Assembly (NCBI RefSeq): GCF_036245865.1
Contig: NZ_BTTW01000001.1
Coordinates: forward strand, 1,426,001-1,490,000
Direction of reading: 5' to 3'
From: Corallococcus caeni
GTDB taxonomy: Bacteria; Myxococcota; Myxococcia; Myxococcales; Myxococcaceae
Length of the DNA: 64,000 nucleotides
Both the position numbers and the translations under genes were made by a program. The notes under the pieces were generated by a model. The model was not told the origin of the DNA. It saw only the letters and a program-made list of their open reading frames with translations, and did not search any database. Below are positions 33,725 through 43,101 of this stretch, one piece after another; positions within the stretch are counted from its first letter, which is position 1; each line of letters begins with the position of its first letter.

Positions 33725-34531
33725 CTACCGCACGCGGGAGCCGCCGTGCGGCAGGGGCGCGGAGGTCTCCTCGGTGAAGTCGAGGAAGCGCTCCATCTGG
33801 CGCACCGTCTCGTCCGTGGCCTCCGTCTCCGCGGAGAGCACGTCGAGCTGCCGGTTGACGCTCTCCGGGTCGCGGATGGCGATGGACTGCTCGTGCGTCA
33901 GCCGCATCAGGTCCTCGATGCCGGCCAACTGGTGGCTCACCACCTCGCGGCTCTCGCCCGCCTGCTCGAAGCGCATCAGGCGCTTGCGCAAAATCTCCAC
34001 GCGCTTGCCCTTCACGTCCTTGAGGCGCGGGTTGGGCTCCTCCGCGACCTCCGCCTCCAGCGCCGTGACCTCGGAGGTCAGGTGCTCGCGGTCGGAACCA
34101 CTCAGGTACGTGCGGTACTGGTTGAGCGCGGAGATGAGCCGCAGGAAGGACGTGAGCAGCGCGTCCAGCTTGGGCTCGCTGTCCGCCGCCAGCACGCGCC
34201 CGCCGGGCAGCTTGCGGTAGTTGGCCAGGATCTTCTCCTTCAGCCCCACCAGCTGCTGGTAGTGGTCGCGCTGCGAAGGCGCCAGGTCCGCGAGCAGCGC
34301 GTCCACCGCGGCGCTCGCGGCCTCCGGGTTGTCCGGCTGCTTCGAGCGCACGGCGCGCTGGAAGCGCTTCATGGACGACAGGACGGCCAGGTAGACGCCC
34401 TCCACGCCCAGCGCCACCATCATGGGCAGGGGCTCCTGCGTCACGGCGCTGGACATGGCCGCCGTCGTCAGCCCCACCAGGTTGGCCGGCAGGAGGAACG
34501 CGGCCTTGATGTAGTTCGGTGTCTTCGCCAC
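33725..34531 (-). CDS. Coiled-coil membrane-associated protein of PspA operon
   Basis: 268 residues. A moderately hydrophobic N-terminal part (about 8-52) could contact the membrane, followed by extended charged helices (about 60-255) with heptad character, for example [15 protein letters not shown] and [12 protein letters not shown]. No enzymatic motif was seen and I do not recognise the family. It starts 29 bases after the binding-protein gene, third in an operon headed by pspA, so a role in envelope maintenance is likely but unproven. Confidence 0.65.
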   Translation of the reverse strand: MAKTPNYIKAAFLLPANLVGLTTAAMSSAVTQEPLPMMVALGVEGVYLAVLSSMKRFQRAVRSKQPDNPEAASAAVDALLADLAPSQRDHYQQLVGLKEKILANYRKLPGGRVLAADSEPKLDALLTSFLRLISALNQYRTYLSGSDREHLTSEVTALEAEVAEEPNPRLKDVKGKRVEILRKRLMRFEQAGESREVVSHQLAGIEDLMRLTHEQSIAIRDPESVNRQLDVLSAETEATDETVRQMERFLDFTEETSAPLPHGGSRVR

Positions 34532-34560
34532 GTCCGACTCCCCTTCCCTCTTGGGCCCCG

Positions 34561-35748
34561 TCAGGGCCCCCGCGCCTCGGAGACGTACTTCAGCGCGCCC
34601 AGGTCCCGCGTGTCCTCCGCGGGTGGGGGCGCCGTTCCACGCTTGAGCTTCTGGAAGAGCGCCGCGGCGCTCTGGAAGAGCTCGTCATAGGTAACCGGCG
34701 CCTCGCCGGAAAGTCCGAAGAAGGCCCGATTGTCCGCCAGCGTGGCGGGCGGCGCGCTGCGGATGGCCTCCGTGGGGTCGCCCAGGTAGGGCGCCACCTC
34801 GCCCAACAGCCGCGCCCCGGCCGCCGGGTCCTTCAGCACGCCCTGCCCCGCGTCCAGAAGTCCACGCAGCACCCGCCGCACCGCGTCCGGGTAGCGCGCC
34901 GCGAAGTCGCCCCGGGCCACCAGCACCGTGGCCAGCAGGTGCGGCGCGTCCGCGGTGGTGGCCAGCACCTTGCCGCCCCGGTCCCGCGCCGCCAGCTCCA
35001 CGTCGCCCCACAGCCCCACCACCACGTCCGCCCGGCCCTCGCGGAGCGCCCGCCCCGCGTCCAGCGTGGACGGCAGGTCCACCCACCGCACGTCGGAGGT
35101 GCGCAGCCCCGCGCGCGCCAGCACCCACAGGGCGAAGTAGTGCGACGAGCCGCCCGGATACACGCCCACCCGCTTGCCCCGCAGGCTGGCCAGGTCCGGC
35201 ACGCCCACCGCCGCCATGGCCTCCTGGCCCCGGCTTCTCCCCACGAGCAGCACCGTGCGCGGCGCCGCGTCCCGCAGGGTGGGCGCCCACGACGCGAGCC
35301 GGTCCACCGACAGGGCCGCCATGTCCACGCCGCCGTTCTCCGCGCCCACGGACAGGGCCTGCTTCAGCTCCTCCTCGCGCGCGAAGAGCACCGCGCGGGC
35401 GTCCAGGGCGTAGGCCGTCTTGAGCAGCCCCTGCGCCGCGCCGGGGGGCGTGGCGGGGGCGTCCAGCGTGGTGGCGCCGCCGGTGGCCACGAGCAGCGCG
35501 GCCGCCGAGCCGCGCGGGGTGAAGCCGATGAGCACGGGCCGCAAGGGCACCGACGCCACGTCCGCCACCGGGGCCGCGACGCCCGCCGGGAAGTCGCCCG
35601 GGGACAGCCGCACCGCCTCACGGGTGGAGGGGAAGAAGCGCGCCTGCAGGCGGTCGAGGTAGCCCGCCCGCGAGGCGAAGACGTACCCCGCGCCCAGGAC
35701 ACAGAGCGCGAGGAAGAGAAAGAGGCCGGGTCCGCGGTGCAGCTTCAT
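34561..35748 (-). CDS. Membrane-anchored periplasmic binding protein (NMT1/phosphonate type)
   Basis: 395 residues. An N-terminal uncleaved-looking helix (about 8-26) anchors a two-lobe binding fold at about 70-330. Recognisable pieces are [27 protein letters not shown] and [21 protein letters not shown], as in NMT1/SsuA-type substrate-binding proteins. No ABC permease or ATPase gene is adjacent. It lies instead between pspA and a coiled-coil protein gene, so it may sense a ligand for the PspA system rather than import it. The ligand is unknown. Confidence 0.75.
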   Translation of the reverse strand: MKLHRGPGLFLFLALCVLGAGYVFASRAGYLDRLQARFFPSTREAVRLSPGDFPAGVAAPVADVASVPLRPVLIGFTPRGSAAALLVATGGATTLDAPATPPGAAQGLLKTAYALDARAVLFAREEELKQALSVGAENGGVDMAALSVDRLASWAPTLRDAAPRTVLLVGRSRGQEAMAAVGVPDLASLRGKRVGVYPGGSSHYFALWVLARAGLRTSDVRWVDLPSTLDAGRALREGRADVVVGLWGDVELAARDRGGKVLATTADAPHLLATVLVARGDFAARYPDAVRRVLRGLLDAGQGVLKDPAAGARLLGEVAPYLGDPTEAIRSAPPATLADNRAFFGLSGEAPVTYDELFQSAAALFQKLKRGTAPPPAEDTRDLGALKYVSEARGP

Positions 35749-35781
35749 CCGTGTGCGCCGGCCCCTTTCATGGGCGGAGAC

Positions 35782-36519
35782 CTACTTGATCTCCACCTTC
35801 TTGCCGATGGTCTTTTCCGGACCGGCGCCCACGTCCGACACCGGCGCGGGGCTGTCCAGCAGGCCCATCTCCATCTTGAACTGCTTCACCAGTTCGTCGC
35901 CCTGGATCTTCTCCGCCTCTTCCTCGATGGCCGCGGCCTGGTGGTCCACCGACTCCAGCGCCATCTGCATGCGCGCCTCGTTGATGGCCGTCTTCTCCTG
36001 GACCTTGCGGAGCATCTCGTCGTGCGTGGAGTCCACGCCCGCGACGGTGAAGGACTCCATGGTGTCGGCGACCTTCGCCTGCCACTTGGCGCGCCGCGCG
36101 TCCCGGACGGCGTTCATCGCCTCCTGCGTCTTCCGGTCCTTCTCGCGCATGAACGCCTTCTTGACGTTCAGGGCCTTCTCGTAGGCCTGCTTCGCGATGT
36201 CCAGCTGCTGCTGGTTGCGCGCGAGGGCTTCCTTCTCCCCCTGCAGCTTGGTCGCGTAGGTGCCGGCCAGGTCGTCCCGGCCTGCCTGGATGGCGGCCTT
36301 CACCTTGGCGGTCAGCTCCCGCACGTCCTGCTGGTACTTCATGTTCTCCTTCTCGAGCAGCGTCACATTCGCCCGGACCATGGCGATGGACTCGTTCATC
36401 TTGGGGACCTGGTCGTTCAGGTCACGGATGTTCTGCTCGAGAATCAACTCCGGATCCTCGATGGAGGAGACGAAGAAGCCCGCGAAGCTCCGCATCGCTC
36501 TCTTGAATCGCTGCCACAT
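35782..36519 (-). CDS. pspA: PspA/IM30-family membrane-stress protein
   Basis: 245 residues. The N-terminal amphipathic helix ([20 protein letters not shown]) and [14 protein letters not shown], followed by long alpha-helical hairpins to about residue 225, are diagnostic for PspA/Vipp1. These proteins form ESCRT-III-like coats that repair the inner membrane. The ATG at 36519 is favoured over an in-frame GTG at 36531, because the GGAGG ribosome site directly abuts that GTG. It heads an operon with a binding protein and a coiled-coil protein. No pspF-type regulator is nearby. Confidence 0.93.
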   Translation of the reverse strand: MWQRFKRAMRSFAGFFVSSIEDPELILEQNIRDLNDQVPKMNESIAMVRANVTLLEKENMKYQQDVRELTAKVKAAIQAGRDDLAGTYATKLQGEKEALARNQQQLDIAKQAYEKALNVKKAFMREKDRKTQEAMNAVRDARRAKWQAKVADTMESFTVAGVDSTHDEMLRKVQEKTAINEARMQMALESVDHQAAAIEEEAEKIQGDELVKQFKMEMGLLDSPAPVSDVGAGPEKTIGKKVEIK

Positions 36520-36799
36520 GTCGGCTCTCACCTCCGCCTGTGCGTAATCCCAGTCACCTTACACGAACTCCGACGCCCACAAGCATCCGGCCGCAAGGCG
36601 CGTGTCACCGTGACTACGCCTGCCCCCGACGGATGATTGCCCCCGGAAACCCGCCGCCCGCCAGCCCGGCCGGGTCCGGGGCCTCCAGACAGCCCCCGTC
36701 CGCCACTCCCTGTCCTTAGGGGTCCACCCGGGGTCGCGAAAGACGATGCGGCCATGAACTTGCCGGGCGGGGAGGAAGCGGGGAAAACGAGAGTGTCGC
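36520..36799. other. Divergent intergenic region pspA / histidine kinase
   Basis: 280 bases between divergent starts. It contains a small dyad GTCAC-C-GTGAC (36604-36614) that could bind a regulator. No convincing promoter hexamers or gene were seen. Confidence 0.4.
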
Positions 36800-38215
36800 A
36801 TGGACAAGACTCCTCCCGTCGCCTTCGAGAATGAGCTTGCGCGGGTGGTGGCCACCCAGCGGCGGCGCGTCCTGGGTGCCGGGGCGGCGGTGCGGCTGGT
36901 GGGCACGGCCGTGTTCTTCGCCGTCAGCCTGGGGCTGTGGCTGACGGGCGCCCGGGACTGGGCGCACTACCCGCCCCTGCTGCTCTGCTACGGCGGCGTG
37001 GTGGCGCTGCTGTTCGCGCTGCGCTTCAGGCCGGTGACGAAGCAGCTGGGCATCGTGCAGTCGCTGGTGGACGTGGGGCTGGTGTTCGGGCTCCAGCAGC
37101 TGGCCCTGCCCATGTCGCCCTTCCCGGCGGGCGTGGCGGGCTTCAGCCTGGGGCTGTTCGCGCTGGTGGTGGCGCTCTCCGGCCTGGAGCTGATGCCCTG
37201 GCTCGTCTACGGCGCGGCGGGCCTGGCGTCGCTGGCCCAGGCCGTCCTCATGCACCAGGCGGGCGTGGGGCCGGGGGCCATGGTCGTGGCCGCGGTGACG
37301 CTGGTGCTGGTGGCGGCGGTGAGCCACTACGGCACCGGGCGGCTGCGGCAGCTGGCCATGGACCTGTCGCACGCGGAGGTGTCCCGGCAGCTGGAGGCCC
37401 GCCGCACCACCGAGGTGGAGGACGCCCACCGCACCATCGAGCGCATGCTGTCCGAGGCCCACGCGCGCAACGCCCAGCTGGAGGCGCTCCAGGCCCACCA
37501 GGAGCAGCTGATGCAGTTCCTGGTGCACGACCTGCGCTCACCCTTGTCCGCCGTGACGCTGTCGCTGTCGTGGATGGAGCAGGAGCTGCCCATCGGCACG
37601 CCGCTGGTGGAGTCCGTGCGCACGGGCCTGGCCGTCACCGCGCGCCTGGACCGGATGATCTCCGACCTCCTGGACGTGCCCCGGCTGGAGCAGGGCCGGC
37701 TGTCGCCGCGCAAGCAGCCCTTCCCCGTGGCGCCGCTCCTGGACGAGGTGCGCCGGTCGCTGGATGGCGCGGCCCGGCTGCGGAAGATCAAGCTGGAGCT
37801 GTCCTCGCCGCCGGGCCTCCAACTCGTCGGAGACCAGGGCCTGCTCATCCGCGTGGTGGAGAACCTGGCCACCAACGCGCTCCGCTACGCGCCGTCGGGC
37901 GGGCGGGTGCGCCTGGAGGCGGGCGAGGCGGAGGGCCTGCAGTGGCTGGCGGTGCGCAACGACGGCATCGCCATCCCGCCGGAGGCGCGCGAGTCCCTCT
38001 TCGACAAGTACGTGCAGGGCAGCCGCGAGAAGGAGGGCCGCCGGGGCTACGGCCTGGGGCTGTACTTCTCCCGGCTGGCGGCGGAAGCCCACGGCGGGAA
38101 GCTGACGGTGGAGGACGCGGAGGGCTGGGCCACGTCCTTCGTGCTGCGCCTGCCCCGCGCGCAGGCGGCCTCGCAGCCGTCCCCGGACGCGACGGCCGTC
38201 CAGCAGCGCTTCTAG
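36800..38215 (+). CDS. Membrane sensor histidine kinase
   Basis: 471 residues. About six N-terminal helices (25-165) lead to a coiled coil, then the phosphoacceptor region FLVHDLRSPLSAVT with His243. A HATPase domain follows at about 345-455 (N box VVENLATNALRYA, G2 region RGYGLGLYFSRL). It lacks a periplasmic domain of any size, so it probably senses within the membrane. No response-regulator gene is adjacent (an orphan kinase). The stop overlaps the convergent amidohydrolase stop by 4 bases. Confidence 0.92.
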   Translation: MDKTPPVAFENELARVVATQRRRVLGAGAAVRLVGTAVFFAVSLGLWLTGARDWAHYPPLLLCYGGVVALLFALRFRPVTKQLGIVQSLVDVGLVFGLQQLALPMSPFPAGVAGFSLGLFALVVALSGLELMPWLVYGAAGLASLAQAVLMHQAGVGPGAMVVAAVTLVLVAAVSHYGTGRLRQLAMDLSHAEVSRQLEARRTTEVEDAHRTIERMLSEAHARNAQLEALQAHQEQLMQFLVHDLRSPLSAVTLSLSWMEQELPIGTPLVESVRTGLAVTARLDRMISDLLDVPRLEQGRLSPRKQPFPVAPLLDEVRRSLDGAARLRKIKLELSSPPGLQLVGDQGLLIRVVENLATNALRYAPSGGRVRLEAGEAEGLQWLAVRNDGIAIPPEARESLFDKYVQGSREKEGRRGYGLGLYFSRLAAEAHGGKLTVEDAEGWATSFVLRLPRAQAASQPSPDATAVQQRF

Positions 38216-39549
38216 GAGGCCTGCAGCTTCGCGCGGGCGAAGAGCTTCGTGGCCTGCGTGCGGGCGTTGGCCAGCACCGCGTTCGCGTCCAGCGTCGTCA
38301 ATTCGCCCTCGCGCAGCACCAGCTTGCCGTCGATGAGCACGTGCGACACGTCCGTGGAGCGCGCCGAGTACACCAGCGGCCCCGTCACGTCCTCCGGCAG
38401 CGGGCAGAAGTGGAAGCCGCGCGTGTCCACCACCGTGAGGTCCGCGCGCTTGCCCACTTCCACGGAGCCCACCTCGTCCTCCAGGCCCAGGGCGCGCGCG
38501 CCGTGCAGCGTGGCCATCTCCAGGACGTGCATGGGCGTCATCGCCACCGGGCCCACGCGCGGGTTGTGCAGCACGGACGCGAGCCGCATCTCGTGGAACA
38601 AATCCAACGTGTTGTTGCACGGGGCGCCGTCCGCCCCCAGCGCCACGGGGATGCCGTCCTGGAGCAGCTCCGGGATGCGCGCGTAGCCCGACGCGAGCTT
38701 CAGGTTGGAGCCCGGGCAGTGGCACACCACGGTGCCGGAGTCGCGCAAGAGCTGCTGCTCCGTGCCCTCCACCCAGACGCAGTGGGCCAGCGTGACGTGG
38801 TTCCCGGTGAGCCCCAGCCCGTGGAAGAAGGCGATGTTGTCCTGCCCCGTCACCTGGCGGACCACCTGCGTCTCCTTCGGGTTCTCGCTGGCGTGCGAGT
38901 GGATCCGCACGCCCTTCTCCCGCGACAGCCGGCCCACCTCCCGCAGCAGCTCCGGCGTGCAGGACAGGGCGAAGCGCGGCGCGAACGCGTAGCGCAGGCG
39001 GTTGTCGTGGGTGCCGTGCCAGCGCTCCATCAGCGCCAGACTCTCCGACAGCGAGTCCGCCGTCGTCTCGCGCAGGCCCTGGGGCACCTCCGCGCCAGAG
39101 TCCATCATCGCCTTGCCACCGACGAGCCGGTAGCCGCAGTCGCGCGCGGACTCGAAGACGGCGTCGTAGTGGTGCACGGTGCCCATGTCGAGCGCCGCCG
39201 TGGAGCCGGAGCGGATGAGCTCCGCGAAGGTGAGGTCCGCGCTGGCGCGCAGGGACGCCGCGTCGTGCGCGGCCTCCATGGGCCAGATGCGCTCACGCAG
39301 CCAGTCCAGCAGCTCGCGCTTGTCCGCGTGGCCGCGGAACAGCGTCTGGCAGGCGTGCAGGTGGCCGTGGATGAGGCCGGGCATCACCACCTGCCCGGCG
39401 AGGTCCAGGACGCGGCGGGCGCCCTTCACCTTCAGGCCCCGGCCCACCTTGGCGATGCGCCCGTCCTGCACGAGCACGTCCGCGCGCGGCAGTACCTCGC
39501 GGTCGCGGTTCATGGTGACGACGGTGGCGCCAGTGAGAAGCAAGTCCAC
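38212..39549 (-). CDS. Amidohydrolase, SsnA/MTA-SAH deaminase type
   Basis: 445 residues. Metal ligands HGHLH, the His of HSHASE, the later His (TLAHCVW) and the Asp in LGADGAPCNN are all in place, flanked by the usual small beta domain at both ends. The family deaminates nucleosides or related heterocycles (guanine, adenosine derivatives, atrazine-like). It lies 12 bases downstream of cytidine deaminase, favouring a nucleobase or nucleoside substrate. The exact substrate is not decidable. Confidence 0.88.
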   Translation of the reverse strand: MDLLLTGATVVTMNRDREVLPRADVLVQDGRIAKVGRGLKVKGARRVLDLAGQVVMPGLIHGHLHACQTLFRGHADKRELLDWLRERIWPMEAAHDAASLRASADLTFAELIRSGSTAALDMGTVHHYDAVFESARDCGYRLVGGKAMMDSGAEVPQGLRETTADSLSESLALMERWHGTHDNRLRYAFAPRFALSCTPELLREVGRLSREKGVRIHSHASENPKETQVVRQVTGQDNIAFFHGLGLTGNHVTLAHCVWVEGTEQQLLRDSGTVVCHCPGSNLKLASGYARIPELLQDGIPVALGADGAPCNNTLDLFHEMRLASVLHNPRVGPVAMTPMHVLEMATLHGARALGLEDEVGSVEVGKRADLTVVDTRGFHFCPLPEDVTGPLVYSARSTDVSHVLIDGKLVLREGELTTLDANAVLANARTQATKLFARAKLQAS

Positions 39550-39561
39550 GTGGGGAAGGTC

Positions 39562-39966
39562 CTAGAGGAAGGAACGGGTGAAGGCGTGCGGCAGCAGCTC
39601 GCTGAGCGGGTAGCGCGCCTCCTGCCCGTTGAGGGTGCGGCTTCGCACCGGAAGGTCAGGCCCGGCGAACTCCGCCATCACCTGGCGGCACATGCCGCAC
39701 GGGGGACAGGGCTCCGGGGTGTCCACGACGACGGCCACGGCCACCGGCTTCTCGCGGCCCTGCGCCACGCCCGCGACGAACGCGTTGCGCTCCGCGCAGA
39801 CGGTGAGGCCGTAGGTGGCGTTCTCCACGTTGCAGCCGGCCACGATGGAGCCGTCCGCGTACAGCACGGCGGCCCCCACGGGGAACTTCGAGTACGGCAC
39901 GTGCGCGCGCTGACGCACCCGCAGGGCCTCCTCGAACAGCCGCTCCCAGGGAATCTCCTCCGCCAT
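39562..39966 (-). CDS. cdd: Cytidine deaminase
   Basis: 134 residues, normal for homotetrameric Cdd. The zinc site is complete: CAERNA (with catalytic Glu) and CPPCGMCRQVM. FPVGAAVLYADGSIVAGCNVENA is the substrate-binding part. It converts cytidine and deoxycytidine to uridine and deoxyuridine in salvage. The ATG at 39966 has a perfect AAGGAGG ribosome site. It is probably transcribed with the following amidohydrolase gene. Confidence 0.96.
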   Translation of the reverse strand: MAEEIPWERLFEEALRVRQRAHVPYSKFPVGAAVLYADGSIVAGCNVENATYGLTVCAERNAFVAGVAQGREKPVAVAVVVDTPEPCPPCGMCRQVMAEFAGPDLPVRSRTLNGQEARYPLSELLPHAFTRSFL

Positions 39967-40023
39967 GCCGCCCTCCTTCACGTCGGACGCCGTCCACCGG
40001 CGCCCGTCCATCCGACGGACGCC

Positions 40024-40395
40024 CTAGCGGGCACCCCGGGGTTCGTCCTTGCCCTGATCGTCCAGGTGCCGGGCGATGGCGAGCTCCAGCTCCACCGGCA
40101 GCTCCACGAAGCGAACGCGCACCACCGGGCCCGGCGCGCTGGCCTTGGGGGGTAGCACCTCGCCGCGCACCTGCACCTCTTCCAGGGACGGAGGCAGCGC
40201 GAAGCGCACCTCCACGACCTGCCCCGGGTCCAGGGCCTCTCCCACCCATCCCACGCCGCCCAGGGACAGGTCCCCGGCACGGTCCAGGAAGCCTTCCGTC
40301 CCCTCCCGCCGGACCTTCAGACGCATGGGGACGCGGGGCGAGTCGCGCCGGTCCTCCCCCGTCCTGGTGTCCTGGTTCTCGTTCTGCTCGGACAT
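40024..40395 (-). CDS. PilZ-domain protein
   Basis: 123 residues. It begins with a hydrophilic segment, then the c-di-GMP-type motif RRDSPRVPMRLKVR and DLSLGGVGW, and the beta barrel of PilZ. The spacing between the Arg-rich and the S-x-x-G motifs fits myxobacterial PilZ-like proteins. The usual D/N-x-S-x-x-G is present as DLSLGG, so nucleotide binding is plausible. The ATG at 40395 has GGGAGA upstream. Confidence 0.85.
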   Translation of the reverse strand: MSEQNENQDTRTGEDRRDSPRVPMRLKVRREGTEGFLDRAGDLSLGGVGWVGEALDPGQVVEVRFALPPSLEEVQVRGEVLPPKASAPGPVVRVRFVELPVELELAIARHLDDQGKDEPRGAR

Positions 40396-40533
40396 CGCCG
40401 TCGTCTCCCTGCCGCTGCCGCTCTCGTATCCGACCCGGGTCGCGTTCCACCACCGCCCCGGATCCAGGCTGGCGGGCATCATACGCGGGCCGGTTGAATC
40501 CGTTGCCCCTGAAAATGCATCCAACGGCGCCCT

Positions 40534-41694
40534 TCAGGCCCCCGTGGCGCAGAACTGCTCGTAATCGATGAGCTCCACCTTCGCTCCCGGCGCGCACACC
40601 GGACACTCCGGGTCCCGGCGCAGCTTGAGCTCCTGGAAGCGCGTGCCCAGCGCGTCGAAGGTGAGCAGCCGCCCCACCAGGGACTCCCCCACCCCGAGCA
40701 GCAGCTTGAGAGCCTCCGTCGCCTGGAGCATCCCGATGACCCCGGGCAGCACGCCCAGCACCCCGGCCTCCGCGCACGACGGCGCCAGCTCCGGCGGGGG
40801 CGGCGCGGGGTAGAGGCACCGGTAGCAGGGCCCCTGGCCGGGCAGGAAGGTCGTCACCTGTCCCTCGAAGCGGAACACGGAGCCGTGGATGTTGGGCTTG
40901 CCCATCAGCACGCACGCGTCGTTGAGCAGGTAGCGCGTGGGGAAGTTGTCCCCGCCGTCCAGCACCAGGTCGAAGTCCGCGAGGATGCGCTCCACGTTGG
41001 CGGTGGTCAGCCGCTCCTGGAAGGGCACCACCTTCACGTCCGGGTTGAGCGCCTCCAGGGCGGCCTTCGCGCTCTGGACCTTGGGCTGGCCCCGGCGCTC
41101 CAGCGTGTGCATCACCTGCCGCTGGAGGTTGCTCAGGTCCACCACGTCCGCGTCCACCACGCCCAGCGTGCCCACGCCCGCCGCGGCCAGGTACAGCGCC
41201 GCGGGAGAGCCCAGCCCGCCCGCGCCCAGCAGCAGCACCTTGGACTTGAGCAGCCGCGCCTGTCCCTCCTCCCCCACCTCCGGGAGGATGAGATGGCGGC
41301 GGTAGCGCTCCTTCTGTTCGGCGGAGAGGACGACGGGCTTCTCCACCGGGAGGGCCGCGTCGCTCCAGCGGTTGTAGCCGCCCGCGAGCGACGACACGCG
41401 CGTGTAGCCCATCTCCCGCAGCGTGCGGGCCGCGAGCGCGGACCGGGTGCCGCCCGCGCAGTAGAGGACGACCTCGTCCTCGCGGTCCGCCTTCTCCTCG
41501 ATGCGCAGCTCCAGGTAGCCCCGGGGGATGTGCACCGCGCCGGGGAGCCGGCCGCCCGCGTACTCGTCCGCCTCGCGCACGTCGACGAGCTTCACCTTCG
41601 CGCCCGAGTCCAGGAGCTGGCGGACGTGCTCGTGGGAGACCTCGCGGATCTCCTTCTTCACCTCCGACAGCAGCTCGCGGAACGTGGGGGCCAT
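40534..41694 (-). CDS. moeB: Rhodanese-ThiF/MoeB adenylyltransferase fusion
   Basis: 386 residues. An N-terminal rhodanese domain (about 18-118, active Cys in LYCAGGTRSA) precedes an E1-like adenylating domain (about 128-372). The latter has the nucleotide loop GAGGLGSPAALYLA, the zinc Cys pairs (CYRC and CPVC) and the likely thioester region APSCAEAGV. It activates a sulfur-carrier C-terminus (MoaD or ThiS-like) for sulfur transfer. The rhodanese is N-terminal, opposite to MOCS3/MoeZ. It is 13 bases after the phosphorylase gene. Confidence 0.88.
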   Translation of the reverse strand: MAPTFRELLSEVKKEIREVSHEHVRQLLDSGAKVKLVDVREADEYAGGRLPGAVHIPRGYLELRIEEKADREDEVVLYCAGGTRSALAARTLREMGYTRVSSLAGGYNRWSDAALPVEKPVVLSAEQKERYRRHLILPEVGEEGQARLLKSKVLLLGAGGLGSPAALYLAAAGVGTLGVVDADVVDLSNLQRQVMHTLERRGQPKVQSAKAALEALNPDVKVVPFQERLTTANVERILADFDLVLDGGDNFPTRYLLNDACVLMGKPNIHGSVFRFEGQVTTFLPGQGPCYRCLYPAPPPPELAPSCAEAGVLGVLPGVIGMLQATEALKLLLGVGESLVGRLLTFDALGTRFQELKLRRDPECPVCAPGAKVELIDYEQFCATGA

Positions 41695-41707
41695 GGCGAT
41701 TGCCTAA

Positions 41708-43012
41708 CTACTCCAGCCGCTCCAGCACCAGCGGGCGGGCCGCGGGGGCCCGGTCGCCAAACTGGTAGGCCGCGAGCAGCCGCGCCTTCACGTCCTCCAC
41801 GGGCTTCGCGTCGTTGTAGTGCACCTGCACCACGGGCTCGCCCTGCTTCACCGCGTCGCCCACCTTCTTGAGCAGCGTGAAGCCCACGGCCGGGTCGATC
41901 TTGCTGTCCACGCGCTGCCGCCCCGCGCCCAGCGCCACCGCCGCCAGCCCCACGCCCTCCGTGTGGATGCCGGTGACGAAGCCGTCGCGCGGCGCCACCA
42001 CGTCCGTCGTGGCCTTCGCGGTGGGCAGGAGCGAGTAGTCGTCGATGGAGCGCGGGTCGCCGCCCTGCGACTGGACGATCTCCTTGAGCTTCTTGATGGC
42101 GCTGCCGTCCTCCACGGAGCGGCGCAGCATCCCGCGCGCCTCCTCCACGGTGGCGGCCTTCCTGCCCAGCACCAGCATCTCCGCCGTCAGCGCGTAGGTG
42201 ATTTCGGTGTAGTCGTCGGGCGCGTCGCCGCGGAGCATGTCCACGGCCTCGCGGACCTCCAGGGCGTTGCCCACCTGGCGGCCCAGGGGCTGATCCATGT
42301 CCGTGAGCAGGGCCACGACCTTGCGGTTCATCTCCGCGCCCAGGCCAATCATGGTGCGGGCCAGCACGCGCGCGTCGTCCGCCGTCTTCATGAAGGCGCC
42401 GCTGCCCACCTTCACGTCGAGCACCAGCGCGTCGATGCCCTCCGCCAGCTTCTTGCTCATGATGGACGACGCGATGAGCGGGATGCAGTCCACCGTCGCC
42501 GTCACGTCCCGCAGCGCGTAGAGCTTCTTGTCCGCGGGGGCCACCTGGGCCGTCTGGCCGATGAGGCAGCACCCCACCTCGCGCACCAGCCGGCGGTAGT
42601 CCGCGGTGGACAGGTTCACGTTGAAGCCGGGGATGGACTCCAGCTTGTCCAGGGTGCCGCCGGTGTGGCCCAGGCCGCGGCCGGAGATCATGGGCACGGG
42701 CACGCCGCAGGCCGCCGCCAGGGGCGCCAGGCTCAGGGACACCTTGTCGCCCACGCCGCCGGTGGAGTGCTTGTCCACCTTGATGGCCGGCGTGTCGGAG
42801 AGGTCCAGGACCTCACCCGAGTGGAGCATGGCGCGGGCCCACGCCCCCAGCTCCCGCGAGTCCAGCCCCTTGAAGAAGATGGCCATGCACATGGCGGCCA
42901 TCTGGTAGTCGGCCACGGTGCCGGCGGTGTACGCCTGGATGAACGCCTGGATGTCCGACGGGTCCAGCCTGCCGCCGTCGCGCTTGGCCTTGATGAGCTC
43001 GTAGGGTTGCAC
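41708..43012 (-). CDS. Pyrimidine-nucleoside (thymidine) phosphorylase
   Basis: 434 residues, full length. The phosphate-binding signature SGRGLGHTGGTLDKLESIPG is present at about residue 115, along with KHSTGGVGDKVS and SIMSKKLAEG. The enzyme splits thymidine, deoxyuridine or uridine with phosphate to base and (deoxy)ribose-1-phosphate. Both the pdp and deoA classes fit. Start GTG at 43012, ribosome site weak. It is divergent from the BMP transporter operon, 89 bases away. Confidence 0.94.
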   Translation of the reverse strand: MQPYELIKAKRDGGRLDPSDIQAFIQAYTAGTVADYQMAAMCMAIFFKGLDSRELGAWARAMLHSGEVLDLSDTPAIKVDKHSTGGVGDKVSLSLAPLAAACGVPVPMISGRGLGHTGGTLDKLESIPGFNVNLSTADYRRLVREVGCCLIGQTAQVAPADKKLYALRDVTATVDCIPLIASSIMSKKLAEGIDALVLDVKVGSGAFMKTADDARVLARTMIGLGAEMNRKVVALLTDMDQPLGRQVGNALEVREAVDMLRGDAPDDYTEITYALTAEMLVLGRKAATVEEARGMLRRSVEDGSAIKKLKEIVQSQGGDPRSIDDYSLLPTAKATTDVVAPRDGFVTGIHTEGVGLAAVALGAGRQRVDSKIDPAVGFTLLKKVGDAVKQGEPVVQVHYNDAKPVEDVKARLLAAYQFGDRAPAARPLVLERLE

Positions 43013-43101
43013 GGGGGCAGGCCATAGCAGGAAGTCCCCACCCGATGCACCCCCTCGCGGGCAGGGAAAGCCCCGGCGGCATCTGGTAGATAGCGGGGCC
43101 C

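Noticed and set aside
36519-36531. PspA starting at GTG 36531
   Set aside because: The GGAGG ribosome site directly touches this codon; ATG 36519 fits the PspA N-terminus and has workable spacing.
36937-40155. A 1072-codon plus-strand frame across the histidine kinase, amidohydrolase and cdd
   Set aside because: It shadows three genes on two strands and shows only Gly/Ala/Arg-biased composition.
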